Below are positions 1 through 8,200 of a DNA stretch of 64,000 bases, piece after piece. The notes beneath the pieces were generated by a model. It was given only the letters and a program-made list of their open reading frames with translations. It was not told the origin of the DNA and did no database searches. The position numbers and the translations under genes are program-made. This DNA is from JAVVEH01 sp032251435. Lineage in GTDB: Bacteria > Verrucomicrobiota > Lentisphaeria > Oligosphaerales > MVZH01. The DNA lies in NCBI GenBank assembly GCA_032251435.1, contig JAVVEH010000022.1, positions 11,939 to 75,938 on the forward strand, written 5' to 3'. Within the stretch, counting starts at the first letter, position 1; every line of letters begins with the position of its first letter.

Positions 1-153
1 TAACACAACGCGCTCTTCGATCACCGGTTCTGTCAATATAGTCACATCTGGATCCATATCCTTTTTTTCCCCTTCCCACGCATGTATTGTGGCAGTACAA
101 ACGATTAGTGGCAGAAGAACCCCAAAAACGGTTCCTTTGTAGCATTTAGTCAT
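1..153 (-). CDS. Secreted protein, N-terminal fragment (runs off the left edge)
   Basis: The frame opens with ATG at 151-153 and stays open for 51 codons to the window edge. It begins MTKCYKGTVFGVLLPLIV and continues ...TATIHAW, a typical signal peptide: a short basic start, a hydrophobic core and a small-residue cleavage region. A good ribosome-binding site (AAGAGGAA, about 7 nt upstream) decides the start. The next residues are charged (EGEKKDMDPDV) and I do not recognise them. The gene starts 13 nt after the stop of the FAD oxidoreductase and is probably the last visible member of that transcription unit. The function cannot be stated from this fragment. Confidence 0.6.
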   Translation of the reverse strand, partial: MTKCYKGTVFGVLLPLIVCTATIHAWEGEKKDMDPDVTILTEPVIEERVVL

Positions 154-166
154 TATTATTCCTCTT

Positions 167-1447
167 TTAGGTCTTCGGCACAATAGCGGCGTGTTCGCGA
201 AGGAGTTTTCTTATATCGGTCATCGGTAAATCTTCGGGATCGCGGTTGGCGCGGGCGCTCAGCGCGGCCATGGCCCCGGCCGCCTGTCCCATGGCCATAC
301 AACTGGCCTGCACGCGCAACGCGGAGTTCGCCAGACGATCACTGGACACGCAACGGCCGGCCACCAGCAGATTGCGGCTGCCGACGGGCAGCAGCGCTCC
401 GCGGGGAACCGACGGCACCGTCCCCTCGGCAAGCGGTTCTTTGCCAAGTCCGTCACCGGTGGATTGGTGCAGATCGATGGGGTAGAAGGCGTGGCAGACC
501 GCGTCATCCCACGGACGACCGGATGTGTAATCCTCGACCGTTATCGTGGCTTTTCCCTTGATCGTGGCCGTTTCGCGTACCCCGCATTCCGAACAGACAT
601 GATCGATCACCAGATTTTCAAGTCCCGGTTGTTTCCTCAAGAAGCGAGTCAGACGCAGCAGGCCTTTGCGCGCCTCCAGTTCCAATTCGCTTTTTCCCCG
701 GCTGTCCCGCGCGTTGATGTGACGCACGTGACTGGCGTTCGCCCCACCGCTTTTCAGCCATTGCCCGACATTTGGGGAGACCGTGTTCCATCCGGCATCC
801 GTGCAGGACATTCGTCCGGCCTCGACTTCCACCGCCATGGCGGCGTTAATGGCGGCGATATCGAGGTCTCCCACGTTGTAGCCGCTGGCATGACACGAAA
901 GGGTGGCGGGCTGGGTTTCTTCGGGAATATTCAAGTCAAAACCGGCCAGGGAGACGGCGTTGGCGTCGCCGGTGGCATCAATCAGTACGCGGGTCGTGTG
1001 TTTAATCAGTCCGTCCTTGGCGCACAGAGTCACCGTCCAGCCCGTGCCCCCTTTTGCCGGTTGAATGATCGCGGGCATCGTATGAAAAAGGGGCGTGACC
1101 CCGGCATCGACGACGGCCTCGTCGCACAGCGCGGCGTAAACGAAGGCGTTGACGCGCACCTGAAGTCGACTGTGGTGGCTTCGGTCAAAGTCGGTGAAAT
1201 CCGGCAGCGTGCCTCCGATTTCATCAACCGCACGCGTCACCAGTTCCCAGCCGATGCCAGCGATGACCTGGTGTCCCCAGGCGTGAAAAAGCCCGGGAAA
1301 GTTGACACCCCCGTTGATTGTGGTGCCGCCCAGCATGCCGGTCTTCTCGACCAGCAGCGTTTTCGCTCCGGCGCGGCCAGCCTGAATGGCGGCGACAACT
1401 CCGGCGGTTCCCCCGCCGATAACAACAACATCGTAATCGTAAACCAT
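167..1447 (-). CDS. FAD-dependent oxidoreductase (FAD_oxidored family)
   Basis: The protein has 426 aa. Its N-terminus is a Rossmann FAD-binding fold, YDVVVIGGGTAGVVAA, with the dinucleotide glycines at residues 11-16, followed by a conserved LVEKTGMLGGTTINGGV stretch. Near the C-terminus NLLVAGRCVSSDRLANSALR and a Gly/Ala-rich helix close the FAD site, as in the FAD_oxidored family of flavoproteins that sit in polysaccharide-degradation loci. The substrate is unknown; oxidation of a released sugar or sugar acid is an inference. There is no signal peptide, so it is probably cytoplasmic. I chose the ATG at 1447 because it lies 13 nt after the upstream sulfatase stop and directly precedes the Rossmann strand. 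Longer starts would add about 29 residues of unrelated sequence overlapping that sulfatase. Confidence 0.8.
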   Translation of the reverse strand: MVYDYDVVVIGGGTAGVVAAIQAGRAGAKTLLVEKTGMLGGTTINGGVNFPGLFHAWGHQVIAGIGWELVTRAVDEIGGTLPDFTDFDRSHHSRLQVRVNAFVYAALCDEAVVDAGVTPLFHTMPAIIQPAKGGTGWTVTLCAKDGLIKHTTRVLIDATGDANAVSLAGFDLNIPEETQPATLSCHASGYNVGDLDIAAINAAMAVEVEAGRMSCTDAGWNTVSPNVGQWLKSGGANASHVRHINARDSRGKSELELEARKGLLRLTRFLRKQPGLENLVIDHVCSECGVRETATIKGKATITVEDYTSGRPWDDAVCHAFYPIDLHQSTGDGLGKEPLAEGTVPSVPRGALLPVGSRNLLVAGRCVSSDRLANSALRVQASCMAMGQAAGAMAALSARANRDPEDLPMTDIRKLLREHAAIVPKT

Positions 1448-1460
1448 TGTGACAAGTCTC

Positions 1461-3044
1461 TTAGTAATCATCCAGCATCCGTGGATCCACGGAGGGCATG
1501 GTGTCAAGTTTCCAGATGTCGACCGGCACATCATTCCGCTGAGTCGCGCCGGGCGTGCTTCGACCGTCGGCGATGAGTTTCTTGAGCAGGGAAAGCATTG
1601 CCTTCACGCGGGTCGGTTCTTGTTTGTGAAGGTTGGTGGTTTCGCCAGGATCATTTCGCATATCGTAAAGCTGAACGAGGGGCAGTCCTTCCTCCGCGGC
1701 ATGTTTGTCGGGAAGCGTCCAGCCACCGGAACCGGGACAGAGAACCAGCTTCCAGCGTTTGTCACGGATGGCGAATTTGCCGTTGATGGAATGATGGACG
1801 ATATGGTCACGAACCGGAGCGCCGGGGTTCTTGAAGAGCGGCAGCAAACTGGCGCTGTCCTCACCGGCGCTGTCCGGCAACCTGTCTTCGACAATCTCCG
1901 CGCAGGTCGCCATCAAGTCGGAGAGACAGACGAGTTCACCGCATTCGCCGCCGGGTTCAATGACCCCCGGCCAGCGGGCGACGCAGGGAACGCGGTGGCC
2001 GCCATCCCAGGCGTCAGATTTGTAGCCACGGAAGGGGCCGCTCGGAAAATGCCCCTGCGGTTCCATCGCCGACTCGCAATGCCCGTGACTGACTTCCTTC
2101 ACCCCAACGTAATGAGCGCACCCATTGTCGCTGGCGAAGATGACCAGGGTGTTATCCGCGAGGCCATTCTCTTCGAGACTCTGGAGAACTTGCCCAAACA
2201 CGTGGTCTGTCTCGATGACCAGGTCGGCGTAGAGATTGTTCAGGCCGCTGCTGCCAATGAATCGTTTATTCACGGCAAGAGGTGTGTGCGGGGATGTCAT
2301 CGGCAAATAGAGGAAGAAGGGCTCATCGGCCTCGGCGCGGTCTTTGATGTAGGCATCGGCTTTTTTCGCCCAGGTCGGCAGAAGTTGTTCGAAGTGCCAG
2401 TAGGGCATCGCCGGTCCGGTGATGCTCGCTTGATTATCGCCGCACAGACGTGATGGCAGCCACTCTGAGGGGATTCCCACGGGACGATCATTTTCGATAA
2501 AGCAGTAGGGGGGCCAATTGGGCACATCGACCCCAAAATAGTAGTCGAATCCACGTGCGGTCGGGCCGCCTTTTGTTGGCCGAGAAAAGGCTTCCTCCCA
2601 CCGGTCCCGTTCCTCGGCTGTCGCTTCCCTGTCCGGGGGAAGGGTCGCGTCATGTTGACCGTAACTGGCCGCCGCTCGGAAGACACCGTCCTGGATGTCG
2701 AAATCCCAGCTCTGCCCCAGGTGCCATTTACCAATGCAGCCGGTATGGTAGCCGTGTTGTTTGAGGAATCCGGGGACCGTCAGCCGGTCCTCCGCGATCA
2801 GGGCATCCCCATAAACCCCGACAATTCCCTTCTGTAGTGTCGACCGCCAATTGTAGCGCCCGGTCAGCACACTGTAGCGCGACGGCGAGCAGACAGCCGA
2901 GCTGGCGTGCGCGTCGGTGAATATCATGCCTTCGACCGCCAGCCGGTCGATATTGGGCGTTTTAATTTTGCCGTCGGGATTGAGGCAGGACGCGTCGCCA
3001 TAGCCCATGTCATCGACGAAGAAAAAGACGATGTTTGGTTTCAT
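1461..3044 (-). CDS. Sulfatase, formylglycine type (family S1), no signal peptide
   Basis: This 527-aa protein hydrolyses sulfate esters, most likely on carbohydrate. The first strand carries the metal-binding DD pair (VDDMGYGD). The signature CSPSRYSVLTGRYNW places the cysteine that becomes formylglycine at residue 52; GKWHLG follows, and the second metal site is FASDNG. The fold starts at residue 3, so there is no room for a signal peptide and the enzyme should be cytoplasmic. It begins 3 nt after the stop of a second, related sulfatase, and the two share the unusual RYNWRSTL continuation after the signature, so they look like a tandem duplication that diverged. A formylglycine-generating enzyme or anaerobic maturase is required but is not in the window. 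Sulfate position and sugar are unknown. Confidence 0.9.
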   Translation of the reverse strand: MKPNIVFFFVDDMGYGDASCLNPDGKIKTPNIDRLAVEGMIFTDAHASSAVCSPSRYSVLTGRYNWRSTLQKGIVGVYGDALIAEDRLTVPGFLKQHGYHTGCIGKWHLGQSWDFDIQDGVFRAAASYGQHDATLPPDREATAEERDRWEEAFSRPTKGGPTARGFDYYFGVDVPNWPPYCFIENDRPVGIPSEWLPSRLCGDNQASITGPAMPYWHFEQLLPTWAKKADAYIKDRAEADEPFFLYLPMTSPHTPLAVNKRFIGSSGLNNLYADLVIETDHVFGQVLQSLEENGLADNTLVIFASDNGCAHYVGVKEVSHGHCESAMEPQGHFPSGPFRGYKSDAWDGGHRVPCVARWPGVIEPGGECGELVCLSDLMATCAEIVEDRLPDSAGEDSASLLPLFKNPGAPVRDHIVHHSINGKFAIRDKRWKLVLCPGSGGWTLPDKHAAEEGLPLVQLYDMRNDPGETTNLHKQEPTRVKAMLSLLKKLIADGRSTPGATQRNDVPVDIWKLDTMPSVDPRMLDDY

Positions 3045-3047
3045 AAA

Positions 3048-4532
3048 CTACATTTCCGCCTCAGTCAGCCAGTGGAGTTGCGGCCAGTGTTTGGCGCCGG
3101 TGTTGGGCTGGGGCTCGCCGGGTGTGCTTCTGCCGTTTTTGACATAAGTCGTCAGCAGCGCTTTAAGTTCCGCGACGATGTCCGGATGCTGGTCTTGGAC
3201 ATTTGTTTGTTCCCCGATATCTTTCGAAAGATCATAGAGCTGGATGGCCGGCAGTCCCTCGGTTTCTTCCGGATGATTGGGCCGCGGCACGCTCCAGCCC
3301 CCGGAGTCGGGACACATTTCCAATTTCCATGTGCCCTTGCGGATTGAGAATGAACCATTAATTGAGTGATGAACAGTCGCCTCGCGGACGGGGTTTTTCG
3401 CCATGCCATTCCATATTGACAGGTTACTGACGCTATCTTCAGCGGCCGTATCCGGCAGTTTGCAGCCGGTGATCTCCGCCATGGTGGCGGTCAAATCGGT
3501 CAGGCAGAAGGTCTGACCGTTTTGGCTTCCCGCCTTAATTTCCCGTGGCCAGCGGATGATGAAAGGAATGCGATGCCCGCCTTCAAAAATATCGGCTTTA
3601 TGGCCGCGGAAGACATAGCTTGGATTGTGCCCGCAAGCGGCTAGTTCCTCAAAATCGGCCATGGGGGAACAGCCATTGTCGGCGGTGAAAATCACGATGG
3701 TATTGTCCGTCAGTCCGTTTTTATCCAAAGCGGCCATCACCCGGCCCACGGTATCATCCACCTGGAGGCAGAAATCACCGTATTCGTTCGTTCCTGATTT
3801 GCCCTGAAACTCTTCTGTCGGCAGAATCGGGGTATGGGGCGCGGGCATTGGAAAATAGATAAAGAAGGGGGTGTCACCTTGAGCGTAGTCATCAATGAGG
3901 CATTCAACTTTTCCGGTCAGTTTCGGCAGAACTTCCCGCGGATCAAAATCGTCTCCGATAAATCCTTTCCGCATATATTTTTTGCCACCGACAAAATCAA
4001 AATACTTAAAAGATGTGGTCGTCGGCCGGTCATTTTCGATGTAGACGTAGGGCGGCATATCCAGCGACGCGCTGATGCCGAAATAATAATCGAAGCCGTG
4101 GTTGATGGGGCCGTCGGTAATGGGAGCGGAAAAATCGACCTGTTCCTCATCCTGATAGGTGGAGGCGACACCACCGTCTTTGAGCCGCCATTCCAATCCC
4201 AAATGCCATTTGCCGACACAGGCGGTGCGGTAGCCCCTGCCACGCAGCATGGAGGCGACCGTCAAGCGTCCTTTTTCCAGAATGGGTTGCGAATACCCAC
4301 CGGTGACACCCTGTTTCAGAGTGGACCGCCAGTTATAGCGACCGGTCAAGACACTATAGCGGGAGGGGGTGCAGACGGCCGAACTGGAATGGGCGTCGGT
4401 GCAGCGCATGCCACCTTCGGCCAGGCGATCCAGGTTTTTTGTTTTGAAAGCCGCGTTTTCGTTCAGGCAGGAGACATCCCCGTAGCCCATGTCATCGGCG
4501 AAAATATAGACCAAATTTGGCTGTTTATTCAT
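3048..4532 (-). CDS. Sulfatase, formylglycine type (family S1), no signal peptide
   Basis: The protein has 494 aa and starts MNKQPNLVYIFADDMGYGD, directly in the first strand of the sulfatase fold. The signature CTPSRYSVLTGRYNW gives formylglycine precursor Cys54; GKWHLG, the FTADNG metal motif and a C-terminal region with LYDLSKDIGEQTN are typical of the family. It shares the RYNWRSTL block and general length with the next sulfatase downstream, which suggests duplication followed by specialisation, for example for different sulfate positions on one glycan (inference). The ATG is 34 nt after the beta-helix protein and the two sulfatases are 3 nt apart, so they are very probably cotranscribed. 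No signal peptide is visible. Regulation is not apparent from the sequence. Confidence 0.9.
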   Translation of the reverse strand: MNKQPNLVYIFADDMGYGDVSCLNENAAFKTKNLDRLAEGGMRCTDAHSSSAVCTPSRYSVLTGRYNWRSTLKQGVTGGYSQPILEKGRLTVASMLRGRGYRTACVGKWHLGLEWRLKDGGVASTYQDEEQVDFSAPITDGPINHGFDYYFGISASLDMPPYVYIENDRPTTTSFKYFDFVGGKKYMRKGFIGDDFDPREVLPKLTGKVECLIDDYAQGDTPFFIYFPMPAPHTPILPTEEFQGKSGTNEYGDFCLQVDDTVGRVMAALDKNGLTDNTIVIFTADNGCSPMADFEELAACGHNPSYVFRGHKADIFEGGHRIPFIIRWPREIKAGSQNGQTFCLTDLTATMAEITGCKLPDTAAEDSVSNLSIWNGMAKNPVREATVHHSINGSFSIRKGTWKLEMCPDSGGWSVPRPNHPEETEGLPAIQLYDLSKDIGEQTNVQDQHPDIVAELKALLTTYVKNGRSTPGEPQPNTGAKHWPQLHWLTEAEM

Positions 4533-4566
4533 GTGTTAACTCATTCTAAGTGATTGTCCGATTGTT

Positions 4567-6774
4567 TCAATCCCACCAGCTTTTTGGGAACTCATCTGTT
4601 AGTCCCCATAAACCCATGTTGAAATTTTTAAACCCGACTTTCAGGGCCGGGCTTTCGGGTTTGACCCGGAAGTCATTGTTGTCAGGGTCGACAAACATCG
4701 GATCGGCGAAGACCGAATGGCGGTCAAATCCCATGGCCTGCCATTCCGCCAGTTCGATATCGCGGCGCTCTGTTGATTCACGCTCTTTCACCCGGGCGAT
4801 GAACCGCCCCAGATCATTGTGGAAACAGTTGTAATCAATCTGCTCAAGCCACGGCGTGCGCACGGGAGGAAAGACCAAGTAGTAGATCTCATTGCCGGTG
4901 GCGACCTGATTGAACAGGCGGTCGTGGTTCTCTTCCTGGTAGGACGGGCTCATGACGGTGATATTGTTGACATATCGGTCATGGTTGTCCTCGTTGCCCA
5001 CATGAAAACAGGGTGAACTGGCGCAATTGACCCAGATATTGTTGTGGATCGTCCGGTAGGAGCCTTCCCGCAATTTCATGCCGACACCGACGCAGATATT
5101 ATTGTAAATATCATAGTTGGTCGCCCCGTCATCTAAATCCAGTCCCCACCCGTGTTTTTCAACAAAGAAATTGTGGCGCAGGATGACCGTTTCCATGGCG
5201 TCGGATGTCGAGTGGGCGGCGTCAATACAGCGCGATTTCAGCATTTTTGACTGACCGTGCACCGCGCTCCATGTGCGATCGCGTCCCCAGGCGTTGAAGG
5301 GGCCATGGTCCAAGGTTTCCAAGCAGGTGTCGTGGATGTGATTGTATTCGATCACATGACCGCCCCAGGTGCCGTCGCCGATACAGATCCCGGCCCGGGG
5401 CAGATGGTGGATCAGATTGTGTCCGACGGTTACGCGTTTGGCCCGGGATATGTAGACCGCCGCCGTTTGTTTGCCGAACCGCCCAAGATCGTGGAAATAA
5501 TTGTTTTCGACCCGGCACTCATAGGGAAAATGCTTCTGGGTGCCGGTGGTTGTCTCGAATTCACCGACCAACAGAACGCCGCTGTCGCCGACATCCCGGA
5601 AGGTGCCGCCGCGCACAGTCAATCCCCGGTTGAAGCCGTTGGCGAAGACGGCGTTGCCTCCCAGGCCCTCGAAAAGACAGTCGCGGATGTCGCAGCCACG
5701 CGTCCCCTCAAGCCGCAACGCCCCGCCGCGATGCAGAGCCCAATCGCCTAGGGAGGGAATTTCATATCGCTCGAAAAACGTTGTTTCCGTGTGGGCGAAG
5801 CGAATGCCTTCAAAGGCGACGTGTTCAACAGACTTCAGGCGGGTTCCCTCCAGGCGGATCAGTGTCTTTAGCCGTGGCACTTCAATGATTGCCCGGTTGG
5901 GATCCACGCCGGCTTCCGGCATCCAGTAAAGTTTGCCCGCCTGTTTGTCCAGATACCACTCTTTCGGCGCGTCCAGCTCCTCAAAGACGTTTTCAATGTA
6001 GAATCGTGATTTTCCGTTAATCCGGGCGCCATCGACCGACCACTTCGCTCCCATTTGATGGCCGCCTTCCCCGAACCAGATGTGGTTCTTTTCGTGGTCA
6101 ACGGTTTTGACATGCCACTGTAGATTGCCCCAGCCGGCGAATTGGAAGATATGAATGACCGCTTCCCAGGGGCGCGCCCACTGTTTTGCCGTGAAGAATT
6201 CCGGATCAAAGACAATACCCCGGGCCGGTTCGCAGTCATAGGTCATGTCACGGTCACGGTCAGGGCATGGATCGGCCACATCGGGCGCGATCGTGTCGAT
6301 GGGATAGGCATAACCGGTGTCCCGGCCGTCAGCCGTCGGCTCATCATTGGGATAGCGGGCTCGGATCTGCCGGATTCCATCCGCGAACAGCTGGGTGAAA
6401 TCAAGCGATCCGTCCGCCGCTTCCGGCAAGTCGCAGACAAAAATGCCATCGCGGAAGGGGCGCCATTGGCAGGACAGCCGTCGGGCCCCGCTGATAGTCA
6501 CCCGCTCTCCCGGAGCGGCCTGATAAATGACGGGCGATTCCGCCGTTCCGGAATCTCGCGGATCCAGTTGAAACGGCTCGGGCAAATAGTAGGTGCCACT
6601 GTGAAGAAGCACTCGCCTGGGCTGGTTGGCCGATGTCACAGCCTGCCGGAGACGGTCCCGGGCGGCGGCGAGAGTGGCTAAAGGAGCGTCCCGGGTGCCA
6701 GGACTTTTATCCGTGCCATGCTGGGCGATATGTATGGGGTTGAAGGTCAATGGAGTCGCTTTCGGATTAGCCAA
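4567..6774 (-). CDS. Right-handed parallel beta-helix glycosidase-like protein (GH141-like)
   Basis: The protein has 735 aa. It opens IHIAQHGTDKSPGTRDAPLA, the entry strand of parallel beta-helix enzymes, followed by a beta-sandwich-like insertion containing FTQLFADGIRQIRARYPN, a motif I associate with GH141 proteins (family members include alpha-L-fucosidases and xylanases). Residues about 330-640 hold repeated short strand-turn units with Asn/Gly ladders (for example YNHIHDTC, YVNNITVMSP). No signal peptide is present. The start is TTG: no ATG or GTG fits before the conserved first strand, and GGGAAAAG lies upstream. An ATG just upstream is out of frame and hits a stop at once. Assignment to GH141 rests on remembered motifs, so the beta-helix fold is surer than the family. 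A fucose-related role fits the neighbouring sulfatases. Confidence 0.65.
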   Translation of the reverse strand: MANPKATPLTFNPIHIAQHGTDKSPGTRDAPLATLAAARDRLRQAVTSANQPRRVLLHSGTYYLPEPFQLDPRDSGTAESPVIYQAAPGERVTISGARRLSCQWRPFRDGIFVCDLPEAADGSLDFTQLFADGIRQIRARYPNDEPTADGRDTGYAYPIDTIAPDVADPCPDRDRDMTYDCEPARGIVFDPEFFTAKQWARPWEAVIHIFQFAGWGNLQWHVKTVDHEKNHIWFGEGGHQMGAKWSVDGARINGKSRFYIENVFEELDAPKEWYLDKQAGKLYWMPEAGVDPNRAIIEVPRLKTLIRLEGTRLKSVEHVAFEGIRFAHTETTFFERYEIPSLGDWALHRGGALRLEGTRGCDIRDCLFEGLGGNAVFANGFNRGLTVRGGTFRDVGDSGVLLVGEFETTTGTQKHFPYECRVENNYFHDLGRFGKQTAAVYISRAKRVTVGHNLIHHLPRAGICIGDGTWGGHVIEYNHIHDTCLETLDHGPFNAWGRDRTWSAVHGQSKMLKSRCIDAAHSTSDAMETVILRHNFFVEKHGWGLDLDDGATNYDIYNNICVGVGMKLREGSYRTIHNNIWVNCASSPCFHVGNEDNHDRYVNNITVMSPSYQEENHDRLFNQVATGNEIYYLVFPPVRTPWLEQIDYNCFHNDLGRFIARVKERESTERRDIELAEWQAMGFDRHSVFADPMFVDPDNNDFRVKPESPALKVGFKNFNMGLWGLTDEFPKSWWD

Positions 6775-6830
6775 CTAACATAACTTTTCCCAGGTAGACC
6801 TCCAGTTGAAGGAGACAAGTTTATACGATG

Positions 6831-6857
6831 ATTTTCTGTTGTCAGCCAGCAGAAAAT
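6831..6857. other. Inverted repeat after the URO-D-like gene
   Basis: Perfect 8-bp arms ATTTTCTG and CAGAAAAT flank an 11-nt loop. It lies 25 nt beyond the stop of the minus-strand URO-D-like gene and upstream of the beta-helix gene. It lacks a following T-run, so it is a weak terminator candidate at best; it could be a pause or mRNA-stability hairpin. Confidence 0.3.
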
Positions 6858-6881
6858 GTAGCAGTAATCGCGTTACGACGC

Positions 6882-7838
6882 CTAACCGTTTTTCGCCACA
6901 TCAATCAGGGCGAGGATATTCTCGACGGGGACATCGGTCTGGAGTTGCTGGGCGGGGGACAGAATATAACCGCCGTCTTTGGCCATCAGATCGCGGACCC
7001 GGCGGGTTTCCGCCCGGACCTCTTCCGGTGTGCCGTAGGGCAGATGCTTCTGTGTGCTGACACCTCCCCAGAAGGTCAGCTTGTCACCAAACTCCCGTTT
7101 GAGCATGTCCAGGTCCATACACTCGGGTTGAACGGGATTCAGCACATCCAGACCCATCTCAATGAGGGAGGGAATCGCTTTGGTGATGCAACCGCAGGAA
7201 TGCACCCAGACATCCTTGCCGTAGCTATGCACCAGATCATACTCGCGCTGTTCACCGGGGCGGATCATCGCCTCCCATGTGTCCGGCGACATAATCAGGT
7301 CCAGTTGGGTTCCCCAGTCACTGCCGAGCAGCACCCCGTCGATTTCGGGGCAGCCCAGAAAATTTTCAAGCATCACCATGTTGCGGTCGATAATGCGATT
7401 CAACAGGTTTTGCGCGAAACCCGGATCGCCCGCCATATCGGCCAGAAAATTCTCGATGCCGCGGGCGGCGTTGGCTTTTTCAAAGTGTGAGCCGTAGATC
7501 ATGACGAGAATATATTTGTCGCTATGATCGCGCAACAACTTGAGCTTGTCGCGGAATTCAGGATAACTGCCATTTCCCTTCACTCCCGGAGGAGCGTCCG
7601 GCGGCATCATCGCTTTCCAGTCAGGGCCAAGGTTGTCCCACCACCACCAAGGCGGAGCGACCTGGATGATGTCGTTGTCTAAAAATTCGTCGGCGCTGTG
7701 ACAGCCCGTCTCTTTTTCAAATTTCACCCGGGCTTCCCGGGTGAAATCGATGCAATAGGGAACCCGGGCGGTTGGTTTGTGGGCAATCGCGTCTTTTACA
7801 AGCTGTCGTCTGGTCACTGGTGTCACTCCGGTTGTCAT
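6882..7838 (-). CDS. Uroporphyrinogen decarboxylase-like protein (URO-D/MtaA superfamily)
   Basis: This 318-aa protein has the URO-D/cobalamin-methyltransferase TIM-barrel pattern: an N-terminal RRQLVKDAIAHKPTARVPY segment, a middle GVLLGSDWGTQLDLIMSP block, and WVHSCGCITKAIPSLIEMG followed by LNPVQPECMDLD. The His-x-Cys pair in HSCG resembles the zinc ligands of MtaA-type corrinoid methyltransferases and differs from true haem-pathway HemE. Such proteins are common in PVC polysaccharide loci, where their substrate is usually unknown; methyl transfer from a methylated sugar or small methylated compound is one possibility (inference). The ATG at 7838 has no close competitor. It is the first gene of the left-hand unit, after a 362-nt gap, and is followed 107 nt later by the beta-helix gene. 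Confidence 0.75.
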   Translation of the reverse strand: MTTGVTPVTRRQLVKDAIAHKPTARVPYCIDFTREARVKFEKETGCHSADEFLDNDIIQVAPPWWWWDNLGPDWKAMMPPDAPPGVKGNGSYPEFRDKLKLLRDHSDKYILVMIYGSHFEKANAARGIENFLADMAGDPGFAQNLLNRIIDRNMVMLENFLGCPEIDGVLLGSDWGTQLDLIMSPDTWEAMIRPGEQREYDLVHSYGKDVWVHSCGCITKAIPSLIEMGLDVLNPVQPECMDLDMLKREFGDKLTFWGGVSTQKHLPYGTPEEVRAETRRVRDLMAKDGGYILSPAQQLQTDVPVENILALIDVAKNG

Positions 7839-7983
7839 AGAAACTGCAATGAACCGTCAATTTAGCCCCGATTTCTCGAGTCACAATATTGAATCCTCCC
7901 TGTTGATGCCGGTTTGCCAAAATCGCAGAGGTCTGTGAAATGGCAACTTGTGACCCCGCGAATGTCGGATGTCGGATTCAAAG

Positions 7984-8017
7984 GGACATTCGAACCGACT
8001 GGGAAACTCGAATGTCC
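7984..8017. repeat. Perfect 10-bp inverted repeat
   Basis: GGACATTCGA and TCGAATGTCC pair perfectly across a 14-nt loop. It lies about 145 nt upstream of the URO-D-like start. It could be an operator, the end of a small mobile remnant, or an RNA hairpin; nothing decides between these. Confidence 0.5.
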
Positions 8018-8088
8018 AACGGTGAAATTTCAGAGTGACCCCACCGGCCTGGGCATGCCCGATCCGGCCAGGATGAAACGACGGAAGA

Positions 8089-8163
8089 CCGGCTAAAGCC
8101 GGGACACCAACGGGGGCCAATGCCGGTTTGGCACGGTGCCGTTGGTGTGCCGACTTTAGTCGG
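8089..8163. repeat. Dispersed compound palindrome, copy A (arms in reversed order)
   Basis: The left arm 8089-8113 begins CCGGCTAAAGCCGG and ends ACACCAACGG. The right arm 8139-8163 is its inverse complement with three mismatches in 25. Each arm holds its own small hairpin (CCGACT/AGTCGG). The same arm sequence recurs near 51856, 52997, 58794 and 62262. In those copies the GGTGT arm comes first, whereas here the order is reversed. Confidence 0.75.
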
Positions 8164-8200
8164 TTGCAATCGCCAAGTTTCGAAAGAGCCTGACATGTGT

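Larger units (their letters stand above)
7839..8200. other. Non-coding spacer with repeats between the GH3 and URO-D-like genes
   Basis: I see no gene here. The spacer holds two inverted repeats annotated separately: a 10-bp perfect pair at 7984-8017 and a reversed copy of the dispersed compound palindrome at 8089-8163. A promoter for the URO-D-like gene may lie nearest its start, but I cannot identify convincing -35 and -10 boxes. Confidence 0.6.

Noticed and set aside
464..1576. 370-codon plus-strand open frame opposite the FAD oxidoreductase
   Set aside because: It lies antisense to a well-conserved enzyme and contains no recognisable domain. GC-rich third positions on the coding strand leave the opposite strand free of stops.
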